A stretch of 64,000 nt of DNA, from contig JAHDVF020001364.1 in assembly GCA_022606425.2 (NCBI GenBank), positions 434,001-498,000 on the forward strand, written 5' to 3'. The first letter of the stretch is position 1. Every line of letters begins with the position of its first letter. Origin of the DNA: Lepidostoma basale. Its lineage: Eukaryota > Arthropoda > Insecta > Trichoptera > Lepidostomatidae. The position numbers and the translations under genes are program-made. A model generated the notes under the pieces. The model made no database searches and had not been told where the DNA came from. It saw only the letters and a list, made by a program, of their open reading frames with translations. Below, piece by piece: positions 1-8,881 of the stretch.

Positions 1-679
1 ACATAAGTGTGAACGAAGAGAATTTGGAGAAGGTGAGTGAATTTGTGTATTTAGGTAGCATGTTCACAGCAGATGACCGAACGGATAGTGATGTCGAAAG
101 AAGGGTTGGTGCGGGTAACAAAGTGAATGGAGCTTTCAAAATAGTTATTGGAAACAAGAATTTATCAATGAAAGCGAAAACGGTCCTTCACAATGGAGTT
201 CTGGTCCCAACCCTAATGTTTGGAAGCGAAGCACGGAACTGGCAGAAGAAGGATGAGAGCAGAATAAATGCGGTAGAGAAGAGGTCCTTAAGACATATGT
301 GTGGTAGAACGATGTACGACAGAATCTCAAATGCTGATATTAGGAAGGAATGTAGAGCGGAAGAAGGTATTATGAACAAAGTTATGAAAGGATCGCTGCG
401 TTGGTTCGGACATATGGAACGCATGGATGGAGAAAGAATACATTAATGATGTAAATGGGGTACGGAGTCGAGGCAGACTTAGGAAAACATGGCATGACCA
501 AATTAATCAAATTTTAAAGGTTGGCCATGTTAGAAGTCGGAAGAAACAATGTGCATGTATGACTCGCTGTATGAACGTGGAGGAAGCTAGAGAGGTGTGC
601 CAGGATAGAGAAGGGTGGCGGTCCATTCTCTCTACCTACCCCTACGGGGAAACGGCGTGATGGTTTGTTGTTGTTGTTA
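1..679 (+). mobile_element. RTE-like group A LINE fragment (RT C-terminus)
   Basis: The reading frame from 9 to 446 matches the C-terminal part of an insect endonuclease-reverse transcriptase, with the motifs FVYLGSMF, NWQKKDESRINAVE and RWFGHMERMDGER. It continues in another frame at 427-660 (RKTWHDQINQILK, CMNVEEAREVCQDR) and ends in the stop of GETA. Compared with the copy at 44320-44840, about 14 bases are missing near 435, which causes the frameshift. The 3' end is a short (TTG)n tail. The 5' part lies outside the window or is lost. It is a dead copy. Confidence 0.85.
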
Positions 680-841
680 AAACAAATATTTCAAAATGTC
701 TAATTTGATCCGGTGCTTTACACAAGGAAATGTGAATTTATTACTGTTAAAAATATATATATTATTCAAAAGGTGAAGAGTTTTGGTAGTTATTCTTCCT
801 ATGAAGAAGTGTTTGATGCAATAAGTCTGTATATAACACAC

Positions 842-953
842 CTTTATGACTTTTTCATCCTGAGGTACGAGGATAGTGATCATATCATCTTGTCCTTCGA
901 AAGGTTCCAAATCCGGTTTCACATCTTCCAGTTCCATTAGCTGATCTTCTAGG
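842..953 (-). CDS. Internal exon of an unrecognised acidic protein
   Basis: On the minus strand a pyrimidine-rich acceptor ending CAG is followed by 112 coding bases and a GTGTGT donor. The exon encodes 37 acidic residues starting LEDQLMELEDVKPDLEPF and ending EKVIK; it enters after two bases of a split codon and leaves in phase 0. Its composition is unlike the surrounding AT-rich DNA and retroelements. The phase fits a candidate first exon at 2601-2629. The next exon would lie left of the window. I do not recognise the protein. Confidence 0.5.
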
Positions 954-1158
954 CTGTAATACAAATACATAATAATATAAATAAAAATCAATGAAACCAA
1001 CAATAAATACCATTAACAACTGTATTGCTAGAAAATGCAATTCAGTAGTTTAAAAATATAGGTAGGTATTACATTGAATATTATAAAAATCTACATAGGT
1101 ACTACCAATTTTGAAAAAGTAATGTTACATTTAAGCGCCTACAATGATATAAATATTC
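954..1158. other. AT-rich spacer or intron
   Basis: No coding or repeat feature is visible here. If the exons at 842-953 and 2601-2629 belong together, it is the left part of their shared intron. Confidence 0.4.
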
Positions 1159-1925
1159 ATCATCATCATCATCAGCCGTCTGTCATCCACTGCTGAATGT
1201 AGGCCTCTCCCAAAGCCCTCCACCGCCCCCTATCCATTGCCGCTCCCATCCATCCATGTCCAGCAATCCTCTTCAGATCGTCGGTCCAGCGGGCAGGGGG
1301 ACGTCCAACTCTACGGAATCCTGTACGCGGTCTCCACTCCAGAACCCGTCTTCCCCATCGGCTGTCGGTTCTCCGACAGATATGGCCAGCCCACCGCCAC
1401 TTCAGCCCGCCTATCCGTAGAGCCACCTCAGTCACCTTGGTTTGTTGTCGAATAAATTCGTTTCTAAATCTATCCCTCAAGGTTATTCCAAGCATGGCTC
1501 TTTCCATGGCGCGCTGGGCAACCTTGAATCTGTAGACTAGACCTTTTGTCAATGTCCACGTCTCGGCTCCGTATGTTATGACTGGCAAAACGCACTGGTT
1601 GAAGACTTTAGTCTTGAGGCATTGTGGTATTTTGGAAGTGAAGACATGACGTAATTTCCCAAAGGCTGCCCAACCCAACTGAATTCTTCGGTTGGCTTCT
1701 TTCTCGAAATTGTTTCGTCCTAATTGTATGATTTGGCCAAGATATGGGTATTCTTGTACCACTTCGAGAGCCGACCCATCGACGGTTACTGATCCCGGGA
1801 TAATATGTTCATTATACATGACTTTCGTCTTGTCCAAATTCATCCCGAGACCCACTCGTCTGGATGCAGTGTTCAGTTCATCTAGCATGCCTTCTAGATG
1901 CCCAGCATTCGTTTTGACAATATAA
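1159..1925 (-). mobile_element. RTE-like group B LINE fragment
   Basis: The minus-strand frame ending at 1172 encodes the RT C-terminus, with YLGQIIQLGRNNFEKEA, VLPVITYGAETWTLTK, ERAMLGITLRDR and LKWRWAGHI, and ends in QQWMTDG. The 3' tail on this strand is (ATG)n at 1159-1172. Homology to the copy at 30265-30840 starts to fade beyond about 1925, so the copy is 5'-truncated. A 22-base near-perfect palindrome (ten-base arms) sits at about 1915-1936 at the truncation point. Confidence 0.85.
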
Positions 1926-2590
1926 ATATTGTCAAAACGAAAATAATTGCAAGTTTTTAACCTTAAATGCGAGGTTTCAAGTAGGAAAGGTTCGTTACTT
2001 ACCCCGCCATTTGTGTTTTTATCAAGCATTGGAAGCCGTATATCGAAAATTCGAAATATCCAGAATTGAAAATTCAAATTACAAATAAACGTCAAAACAA
2101 AAGCACAAGCGCTGAAAATTTATTTTATTTGAATGAAATTAAGTAAGCACTCTTCTTTAATAGGTGGGTAGGTGTGCTTACATTATGTGGTAGGTACTTG
2201 TAAATTTAGAAAAAAATGACAATTTCACCAATTAAATGGTTGAGGAGAGATTAAATTCATTGCTAATGGCTTTGAAAAATACACAATTAAGACGAGTTTC
2301 CATATTCATTAAAAAAATAAGGCATCTTCAAGCTAAAAATTCATATTTTACCCGCAAATATTTCAACTGAGAGAATATGACAAGGACCTGTTTTAAGGGA
2401 AAAACGTCATTTTTTGCTGTCAAATTTCTATATCTATCTTGAATAAAGTTATACATTACAATGCATACTTACTTATCCATATTTTTGTGAGGGATAGAAT
2501 CCAGCTTATTACAATCAGAGGTTATGATTTAGATGTTATATGTATATCGTCCCCGCAACGAGCAGCCGAGAAGCAAGTAAAAATAAAAAC
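1926..2590. other. AT-rich, no recognised feature
   Basis: No ORF with coding character, no terminal repeats and no match to the LINE groups in this window. It is probably intronic if the minus-strand exons at 2601-2629 and 842-953 are one gene. Confidence 0.35.
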
Positions 2591-2600
2591 GCGTACCTAC

Positions 2601-2629
2601 CCAACTGACATTTTTGACATCGAGCTCAT
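2601..2629 (-). CDS. Candidate first coding exon (MSSMSKMSVG)
   Basis: A minus-strand ATG at 2629 opens a short frame encoding MSSMSKMSV, followed by two bases (GG) and a good donor GTAGGT at 2600-2595. Those two bases join the first base of the exon at 953 to make a glycine codon, so the phases agree. The ATG lies just downstream (on this strand) of an AAGATGGCGGC-type motif. The exon is very short and the phase match has a one-in-three chance, so the call is tentative. Confidence 0.3.
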
Positions 2630-3014
2630 TTAGAAGATGGCGGCGAAAAGCCGATGATTGCCGAATGGTTTTTATTAGTGACAAACGAAACTTTAGACGT
2701 GTTTCTGAATAGTTTTCTTTGTAAATCTTTTTAGAAATAGTAGATTAGGTTAATTTGGTATTATATTGATGGAATTTAATAGTGCTTTATTGAGATAGCG
2801 TGTTGTTATTTTGTATGGATTTTGTTCTCTGTCTAACTTCGGCAATCTTCGGGTCGCCATATTTTATATACGATGGTGTGCAAACTGCACTCTTGCGTCG
2901 CCGCGTCACTTTGTTGGCTTGCTTTTATATCGGACTCTTCAATAATTTGCCTTTCTTGAATACAAATTCATTTAGTATTTCTTTGTAAAATCGCTCCGCG
3001 GCAGAGCTGTAAAA
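2630..3014. promoter_or_regulatory. Possible divergent promoter with YY1/Pho-like motif
   Basis: The stretch lies between a candidate minus-strand start (2629) and a candidate plus-strand first exon (ATG at 3015). It contains AAGATGGCGGC near 2634-2644, the classic YY1/Pleiohomeotic-type core seen near start sites of housekeeping genes, and a CpG-bearing stretch at about 2890-3005. No LINE homology is visible here, unlike most of the neighbourhood. The promoter role is inferred. Confidence 0.3.
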
Positions 3015-3028
3015 ATGGATAACGCACG
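3015..3028 (+). CDS. Candidate short first exon (MDNAR...)
   Basis: ATG with adenine at -3, four codons plus two bases, then a strong donor GTGAGT at 3029. It can be joined in phase to an acceptor TTTACAG at 3621-3627. It may equally be a 5' leader exon of the zinc-finger gene starting at 8882; joined there it would make a short upstream ORF. Transcription is not shown by sequence alone. Confidence 0.25.
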
Positions 3029-3627
3029 GTGAGTTTACATATTGATTTGGCGAAATATTAGTCTAAATACACACCATCTAGGCGGGGCTAATTATCGACT
3101 AGAAAGTGCCGCATTTTTATTGAAGGGTGCTTCCAGTTCATTCGCCTCGTTCGTACGTTCTATATTTATAGCGGACCTTTTTACTAAATTCTACATTACA
3201 TTCTTCTATCCTATTATAGATCGGACATAAGTATACAATAAAATTAATGCAATGCCAAGTAAATTGCCTTTCCTGATGTTTTTGTTACGTGGAGATAAAA
3301 ATTGTTTAACTCTCGTTCGAGCCGATTATCCGCAAATATTGTTCAGTGTTGACATTTTGTCTGTTTATTTTCGATTTTGCTGGGGCTATGCGACATGGAT
3401 GTTGTCCAGCTTTGGACTCTTCCGTCACCACACGAAATAACGCCATGTTATGCGTAGAATAAACTATATTTTTCGCAAATATTTTGTTGTGAATAACATT
3501 ATTTTAGTAAACATCGATTACCGAAAATGTTTTCTTGCATTGACATGCATAATATATATACCATTTTACATTTTTCGTGCAGTTGAAAAGTTAACTAAAA
3601 GGTAATCTGTTTGTTGTTTGTTTACAG
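3029..3627. other. AT-rich stretch, no LINE homology
   Basis: Candidate intron of the micro-ORF described at 3015-3664. Two open frames of about 62 codons occur (3042-3230 and 3252-3440), but they show no domain and no coding character. Confidence 0.3.
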
Positions 3628-3664
3628 AGATTTAAACGCCGAAATCTTTCACGATTATGTATAA
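3628..3664 (+). CDS. Candidate second exon of a 16-residue micro-ORF
   Basis: After the acceptor ending at 3627, splicing from 3028 gives the peptide MDNARDLNAEIFHDYV with stop TAA at 3662-3664. A canonical AATAAA poly(A) signal follows at 3685-3690, only 21 bases after the stop. The donor, acceptor, stop and poly(A) signal together would make a complete tiny gene with a 599-base intron. I do not recognise the peptide, and chance assembly cannot be excluded. Confidence 0.25.
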
Positions 3665-3737
3665 GTTGATTAAATTAAATTAGTAATAAATGTAATCATT
3701 TCAAACAAAAGTTAAAATGGCAGTGCGCAATGAAATG

Positions 3738-4518
3738 TAACTAACTAACCATCACGCCGTCTCCCGAAGGGGTAGGCAGAAAGAATGGACTGCCACACTT
3801 TTCTTTCCTGACATATTTCTCTTACTTCCTCAACATTCATACATCGTATCATGCACGCGCGTCGATTTCTCTGCCTCCTCACATGGCCGACATTCAATAT
3901 TTGATTTATTTGATCGTGCCACTTCTATTTCTGGTCTTCCTCTATTTCTGGTTCCATTTACATCGTTAACATATAAATTTTTACCATTCTTTCTTCATTC
4001 ATTCTTTCCATATGTCCAAACCATCTTAATGATCCTTTCATTATTTTGTTCATGACACCATCATTCGCACTTCTTATATTTTCATTCGACACTCTATCAT
4101 ACACAGAGTATCCATACATTCGTCTAAAAGATCTCGTTTCTACCGCATTTATTCTACTTTCATCCTTCTTTTGCCAGTTCCATGCTTCACTTCCATACAT
4201 AAGGGTCGGTAGAAGAACACCATTGTGCACTGCCATTCTAGCTTTTTTGGATAGGTTTTTTGTTTGCGATGACATCTTTAAGTGCACCATTCACTTTGTT
4301 GCCTGCCCCAAACCTTCTTTCAATATCCCTCTCCACTCGCCCATCACTTGTAAACATACTACCTAAATACACGAACTCGACTACTTGCTCCAAATTTTCA
4401 CCATTCACGCTAATGTTGCAGACTGTCATGGTTTCTTCTTTTTCAAAAATCATTACCTTGGACTTAACATCATTTCGCATGCATACCTCATACATACTAT
4501 TCACCAGGACTTGTAATA
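3738..4518 (-). mobile_element. RTE-like group A LINE fragment
   Basis: Minus-strand frames at 4504-4238 and 4290-3958 encode FVYLGSMFTSDGRVERDIERR and SLRWFGHMERMNEERMV, separated by a frameshift. The 3' end on this strand is the group A signature: a GGGGAGACGGCGTGATGG-like end followed by (GTTA)n, seen here as its complement at 3738-3755. Confidence 0.85.
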
Positions 4519-4519
4519 A

Positions 4520-5233
4520 ATAATAATAAATTGGATAATGTATAAAGCGCCATTTTTATGAATTACTCATCTCAAGGGCGCTGTAGAAGATGCTCCGTTT
4601 TATCAACTAGATAATAATAATAATAATGATAACAAAAATAATAAACATATTTAGTATGAGGGCTGCACCTGACGAAGTAGATCAGTCCTTCCTGTCAGGA
4701 AATGATAATTTGAAAAGGTGCGTTTTGAGTCTCGATCTAAACTCTGATTGATTCTTAATACACTTAAGGTCTGCTGGAAGACTGTTCCAGGCTAAAAGGC
4801 CGGCTACCGCGAAGGCTCGGTCGCCAAAGTTTGCGCTTGGACAGTGTTTTGGCACAGTCAATCTACCGATCGCAGAAGACTTAGCTGATCGCAGTGTAGA
4901 CTGTCGAGCATTCAGGTTCTCGTTGATACAGAGTTCAGATATATAAGCTGGTGCCATTCCATGCTACGCCTTATAGACCGTCCAGCAGAGCTTGTATTGT
5001 ATCCATTCTGGACATTTCAGCCAGTGGAGCTCCTTAAGATGCTGTGTTATGTGACAACTCTTGGGCACACCCCTTATCAGTCTTGCTGCTGCATTGAATG
5101 CAGACTGGAGTTTATTTGTTTGCTGTTTGGGGATGTTGGCGTAGACACCATTGCAGTAATCTAGTCGGGACACGATGAAGGAATTGATTAATGTTTTAAA
5201 ACTGTCAATGTAGTTTATGCTCGTTGTCTGCAA
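4520..5233 (-). mobile_element. CR1-like LINE 3' fragment
   Basis: Minus-strand frames 5233-4964 and 4957-4682 encode SRLDYCNGVYANIPKQQTN, AARLIRGVPK, MAPAYISELC and FGDRAFAVAG, which match the C-terminus of the CR1-like element at 49100-51425. The two frames are offset. The 3' UTR carries the 'AAGGGCGC' signature and ends in ATT-type repeats at 4520-4535. Confidence 0.85.
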
Positions 5234-5256
5234 GTAATCATTTCAAACAAAAGTTA

Positions 5257-5585
5257 AGGTAGCCTTTCACATTGCGTTAAAAAGATCTTCTGCTTAATGC
5301 TTAAAATGTAATCTTCATAGATGGCGTTAGTGTGTAGATTGAATATACTACCATGTAAAGGGTGGTGTTGGAGATTAACATATATACCACTTCCAAAAAT
5401 TTGTCGTGGTGGTCAAAAGAAAAAATAAGGTGGAATGGGGAATGTTGTATTACATACAGCGTGCGCTTAACCCAACCAATGACAGGTCATAAGTCCTGTA
5501 AACACCTTGATCATCCATATTCAGTTTGCATCTTCGTCTCTATTGAGATACAATTGATTCTTGAAATGTATATTAGCTTGGACTT
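5257..5585 (-). repeat. Dispersed noncoding repeat X, copy 1
   Basis: About 330 bases that recur at least seven times in this window. Hallmarks on the forward orientation are 'AGAGACGAAGATGCAAATTG', 'GACCTGTCATTGGTTGGG' and 'CTAACGCCATCTATG'. No ORF is conserved between copies. It is probably a nonautonomous element of unknown class. Confidence 0.7.
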
Positions 5586-5639
5586 AGCAAAATAATAATG
5601 AAAGTAAATTAAATGTATTAAAAATGACACATCAAAAAT

Positions 5640-6135
5640 AATGAAACATGACAGTCTAACATTAGTATGAACGATGAAAATCTGGAACAAGTGGATGAAT
5701 TTGTTTATTTAGGAAGTATGTTTACAGTGGAGAGGGATATTGAAAGAAGGGTTGGGGCAGGCAGCAGAGTAAATGGTGAACTTAAAGTTGTCATCGCAAT
5801 CAAAAACTTATCCAAAAGAGCTAAGATGGCAGTGCACAATGGTGTTCTTGTGCTGACCCTTACGTATGGAAGTGAAGCATGGAACTGGCAAAAGAAGGAT
5901 GAAAGTAGAATAAATTCAGTAGAAATGAGATCTCTAAGACGAATGTGTGCATACTCTGTGTATGATAGAGTGTCGAATGAAAATATAAGAAGTGAATGCG
6001 GTGCGAATGATGGTGTCATGAACAAAATAATGAAAGGATCATTAAGATGGTTTGGACAAATGGACAGAATTAATGTAAATAGAACTAGAAATAGAGGAGG
6101 AAAACGTGCAGTAGAAATGATATTTCCAAGATGAA
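5640..6135 (+). mobile_element. RTE-like group A LINE fragment, internally deleted
   Basis: An open frame from 5667 to 6134 encodes group A RT C-terminus (FVYLGSMFTVERDIERR, NWQKKDESRINSVEMR, SLRWFGQMDRI), then jumps to a misplaced part of the element (RAVEMIFPR) and stops. The expected 3' end is missing. Confidence 0.8.
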
Positions 6136-6612
6136 CAAACAAACAAACACGCCGTTTCTCCGCAGGGGTTGGCAGAGAGAATGGACCACCACACTACTCT
6201 ATCCTGGCAAACCTTTCTAGCTTCCTCCACATTCATACAACGAGTCATACACGCACGTCGATTCCTCCGACTTCTAACATGACCAACCTTTAAAATTTGA
6301 TTAATTTGGTCATGCCATGTTTTACTCGGTCTGCCTCGACTTCGTACCCCATTTACATCATTAATGTATACTTTCTTAACCATTCTTTCTCCATTCATGC
6401 GTTCCATATGTCCGAACCAACGCAGCGATCCTTTCATAATTTTGTTCATAATACCTTCTTTCGCTCTAAATTCCTTTCTTATATCAAGCATTTGAGATTC
6501 TGTCGTATATCGTTCTACCACACATACGTCTTAGGGACCTCATCTCTACCGCATTTATTCTGCTCTCATCCTTCTTCTGCCAGTTCCATGCTTCGCTTCC
6601 ATACATTGGTGA
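6136..6612 (-). mobile_element. RTE-like group A LINE fragment
   Basis: The minus-strand frame 6521-6042 encodes RKEFRAKEGIMNKIMKGS, RWFGHMERMNGERMVKK and KTWHDQINQILKVGHV, with the 3' end at 6150 followed by a (TTTG)n tail (seen as AAAC repeats at 6135-6150). It lies tail to tail with the preceding copy and head to head with the next. Confidence 0.85.
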
Positions 6613-6616
6613 TGGG

Positions 6617-7185
6617 ATCAGTGTTTATTTAGGAAGTATGTTTACAAATGATGGGAGAGTGGAGAAGGATATTAAAAGAAGGGTTGGGGCAGGCAACAGA
6701 GTAAATGGTGCACTTAAAAATGTGCAAAATGGTGTTCTTGTGCCGACCCTTTCGTATGGAACTGGCAAAAGAAGGATGAAAGTAGAATAAATGCAGTAGA
6801 AATGATATTTCTAAGATGAATGTGTATATGATAGAGTGTCAAATGCAAATATAAGAAGTGAATGCGGTGCGAACGAAAGTGTTATGAACAAAATAATGAA
6901 AGGGTCATTAAGATGAAAGAAGACGGAATGGTGAAGAAGGTATATGTAAACGATGTGAACGGAGCTAGAAATAGAGGAATGCCGAGGAAAACTTGGCGTG
7001 ATCAAATCAATAAAATATTAAGTGTCGGTCACGCGAGGAGTCTAAGAAATCGACGTGCGTGCATAACACGATGTATGAATGTAGAGGAAGCAAGAGATGT
7101 ATGTCAGGATAGAAAAGTGTGGCAGTCCATTCTTTCTGCTTATCCCTTCGGAGAGACGGCGTGATGGTTAGTTAATTAGTTAGTT
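6617..7185 (+). mobile_element. RTE-like group A LINE fragment
   Basis: Plus-strand group A remnant with several small deletions. The best frame is 6862-7164, encoding VKKVYVNDVNGARNRG, RKTWRDQINKILSVGHA and the GETA stop, followed by a GTTA/ATTA tail at about 7165-7185. Confidence 0.85.
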
Positions 7186-7202
7186 TAAAAATGACATTAG
7201 AG

Positions 7203-7310
7203 CAGTGTTGCTCAATCTTTTTAGTATTACCATCCCTTATTAACCCCCCTACCTCCAGGTAACTTTCTGAGAAAAATGTTTAAAAAAATCCCATTTTTTA
7301 TTAATTAAAA
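7203..7310 (+). mobile_element. Possible hAT transposon terminus
   Basis: CAGTGTTGCTCAATCTTTTT resembles the widespread hAT left terminus (CAGTGNTTCTCAA-type). The opposite end and the 8-base target duplication were not found, so only the end is called. Confidence 0.35.
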
Positions 7311-7317
7311 AAAACTA

Positions 7318-7414
7318 ACTAACTAACCATTACGCCATTTCCCGGAGGGGTAGGCAGAGAGGATGGACCGCCACACTGTTCTGTCCTGACACCTCTTTAG
7401 CTTCTTCTGCCAAG
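7318..7414 (-). mobile_element. RTE-like group A 3' end fragment
   Basis: The complement of the (GTTA)n tail at 7318-7330 is followed by the complement of the GETA end and VWRSIL region. Only about 95 bases remain, truncated at the 5' side inside the CQDR region. Confidence 0.8.
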
Positions 7415-7600
7415 GCTCAAACCTAGGTCCACTTCTTTTTTCAATCTTCATAAACGATGTCGCGAAAGCTTCTTCTCGCGATTTCTTTTATTTGCAGATG
7501 ACCTAAAACTTTTCTTAACCCTCCCTTCCCTGTGATGGGTATCTTCTACACGTTGCTTCTAATAACCATCAATATCTCTATACATTTAATAAATACAAGG
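7415..7600 (+). mobile_element. Jockey-like RT fragment with dispersed repeat tail
   Basis: Contains frames for GPLLFSIFINDVA and LFADDLK, the RT motifs B and C (F/Y-A-D-D), separated by frameshifts. From 7517 to about 7590 the DNA is repeated in inverse orientation at 53330-53392. Confidence 0.6.
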
Positions 7601-8029
7601 TTAAGATTTTAGGTATTCCTCCATAATATATTTACGCATTGATTAAAAAAATAATATTAATAATAATCAGAATTCATCGGGTACATCGGAGGTATTTTGT
7701 GAACATCGGAAACAATATTCGTAGCGCTGATTACGCGACACTATATTCGCATCTCACTCTTGCATATGTTCTAGCTCAATGTTCTCACTCTCGCCGTCCC
7801 GTCGCGCCGGCGTCTATGCCCGTTCCGTGAACGTTGCCAGATTGTTTTTTAATGTTTTTAGCAATCAAATCTCAATTATTATAATTTTTGACTTCAATTA
7901 TAATTATATAAGGGGATTAGCTGTGAATGTTTCTATTTTTCCGATTTAAAATTGCTTATTTTTTAACCCGTACTGACTACCCTACACCGGAACGCACGTT
8001 TTTATTTTAGCACCGTAAGGAAAAGGTTA
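7601..8029. other. No assigned feature; CpG-bearing patch
   Basis: AT-rich except for a patch at about 7710-7835 with several CpG sites. An open frame at 7639-7830 shows no domain. It could be part of an unrecognised transposon. Confidence 0.3.
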
Positions 8030-8370
8030 AAAATAACAACATTGGAGGACTGTTTGCGTTTGCAATCCGATATTGACAGGATTGTTGACTGGAGCAAGCG
8101 CAACCAGATTTACTTCAACATATCCAAATGTGTTATAATGTCATTCTCTAGGGCGCACTACATTACATATCATCGATATTCCATGAGTAATGAGAGCCTC
8201 AAATGTGTATCTACTGTCAGAGATCTTGGGTTTATTTACGAAAGTCAATTGACATTTCGTGCTCAGATCGAGAAGGTATGCGACGTTTCGTTAAGGATGC
8301 TGGGTTTTGTTCTTCAAACTGTTAGGGTTTTCAGAGATACCAGTTCATCATCAGTTTTTATAGATAAGGC
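8030..8370 (+). mobile_element. Jockey-like RT C-terminal fragment
   Basis: The frame from 8042 encodes DIDRIVDWSKRNQIYFNISK, SNESLKCVSTVRDLGFIYES and MLGFVLQTVRVFRDT, the region after the catalytic RT motifs of jockey-like elements. It forms an inverted pair with the next fragment. Confidence 0.75.
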
Positions 8371-8798
8371 CCCGAATCAGTTTGAAAAAATGTGTTGACA
8401 GTAATCCTTCCCTCCTCAGTTCGAGGGAGTTATACCCCAGCATACTCAAGAGAAATGCCGTTGGATAGAGCCAAGGATATACCCCGTACTCTCTCATGTA
8501 GAGGGCTCTCAAGAATTTCTTTTGAACCCTCTCCAACATGAGAGAATACTGAGCCTCACGAGGACTCCATATCACGGCACCTCCCTCGAGTCTGCTTCTG
8601 ACTAAGGAGTTATACAGAGTTCTAAGGACCCGGGTATCTCTGAAAACCCTAACAGTTCGAAGAACAAAACCCAGCATCTCTAACGAAACGTCACGTACCT
8701 TCTCGATCTGAGCACGAAATGTCAATCGACTTTCGTAAATTATCCCAAGATCTCTGACAGTAGATACACGTTTGAGGCTTTCATTACTCATGGAATAT
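8371..8798 (-). mobile_element. Jockey-like RT C-terminal fragment, inverted partner
   Basis: The minus-strand frame 8791-8351 encodes SNESLKRVSTVRDLGIIYES, LERVQKKFLRALYMREYG and YPWLYPTAFLL. Bases 8632-8796 are a near-identical inverted copy of 8178-8342, so this locus could form a large hairpin just upstream of the zinc-finger exon. Confidence 0.75.
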
Positions 8799-8881
8799 CA
8801 AATTGACCTTTCGCCGACGCCGATTCGCCGACTTTGTGTTGCTTCATACGAAGGTTTAAAAATGAAATTATATTATTTCAG

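Noticed and set aside
2800..2988. 62-codon open frame with hydrophobic stretches (possible small membrane protein)
   Set aside because: No supporting start context, repeats or splice signals; the frame lies in the presumed promoter region and the hydrophobicity follows from T-rich composition.
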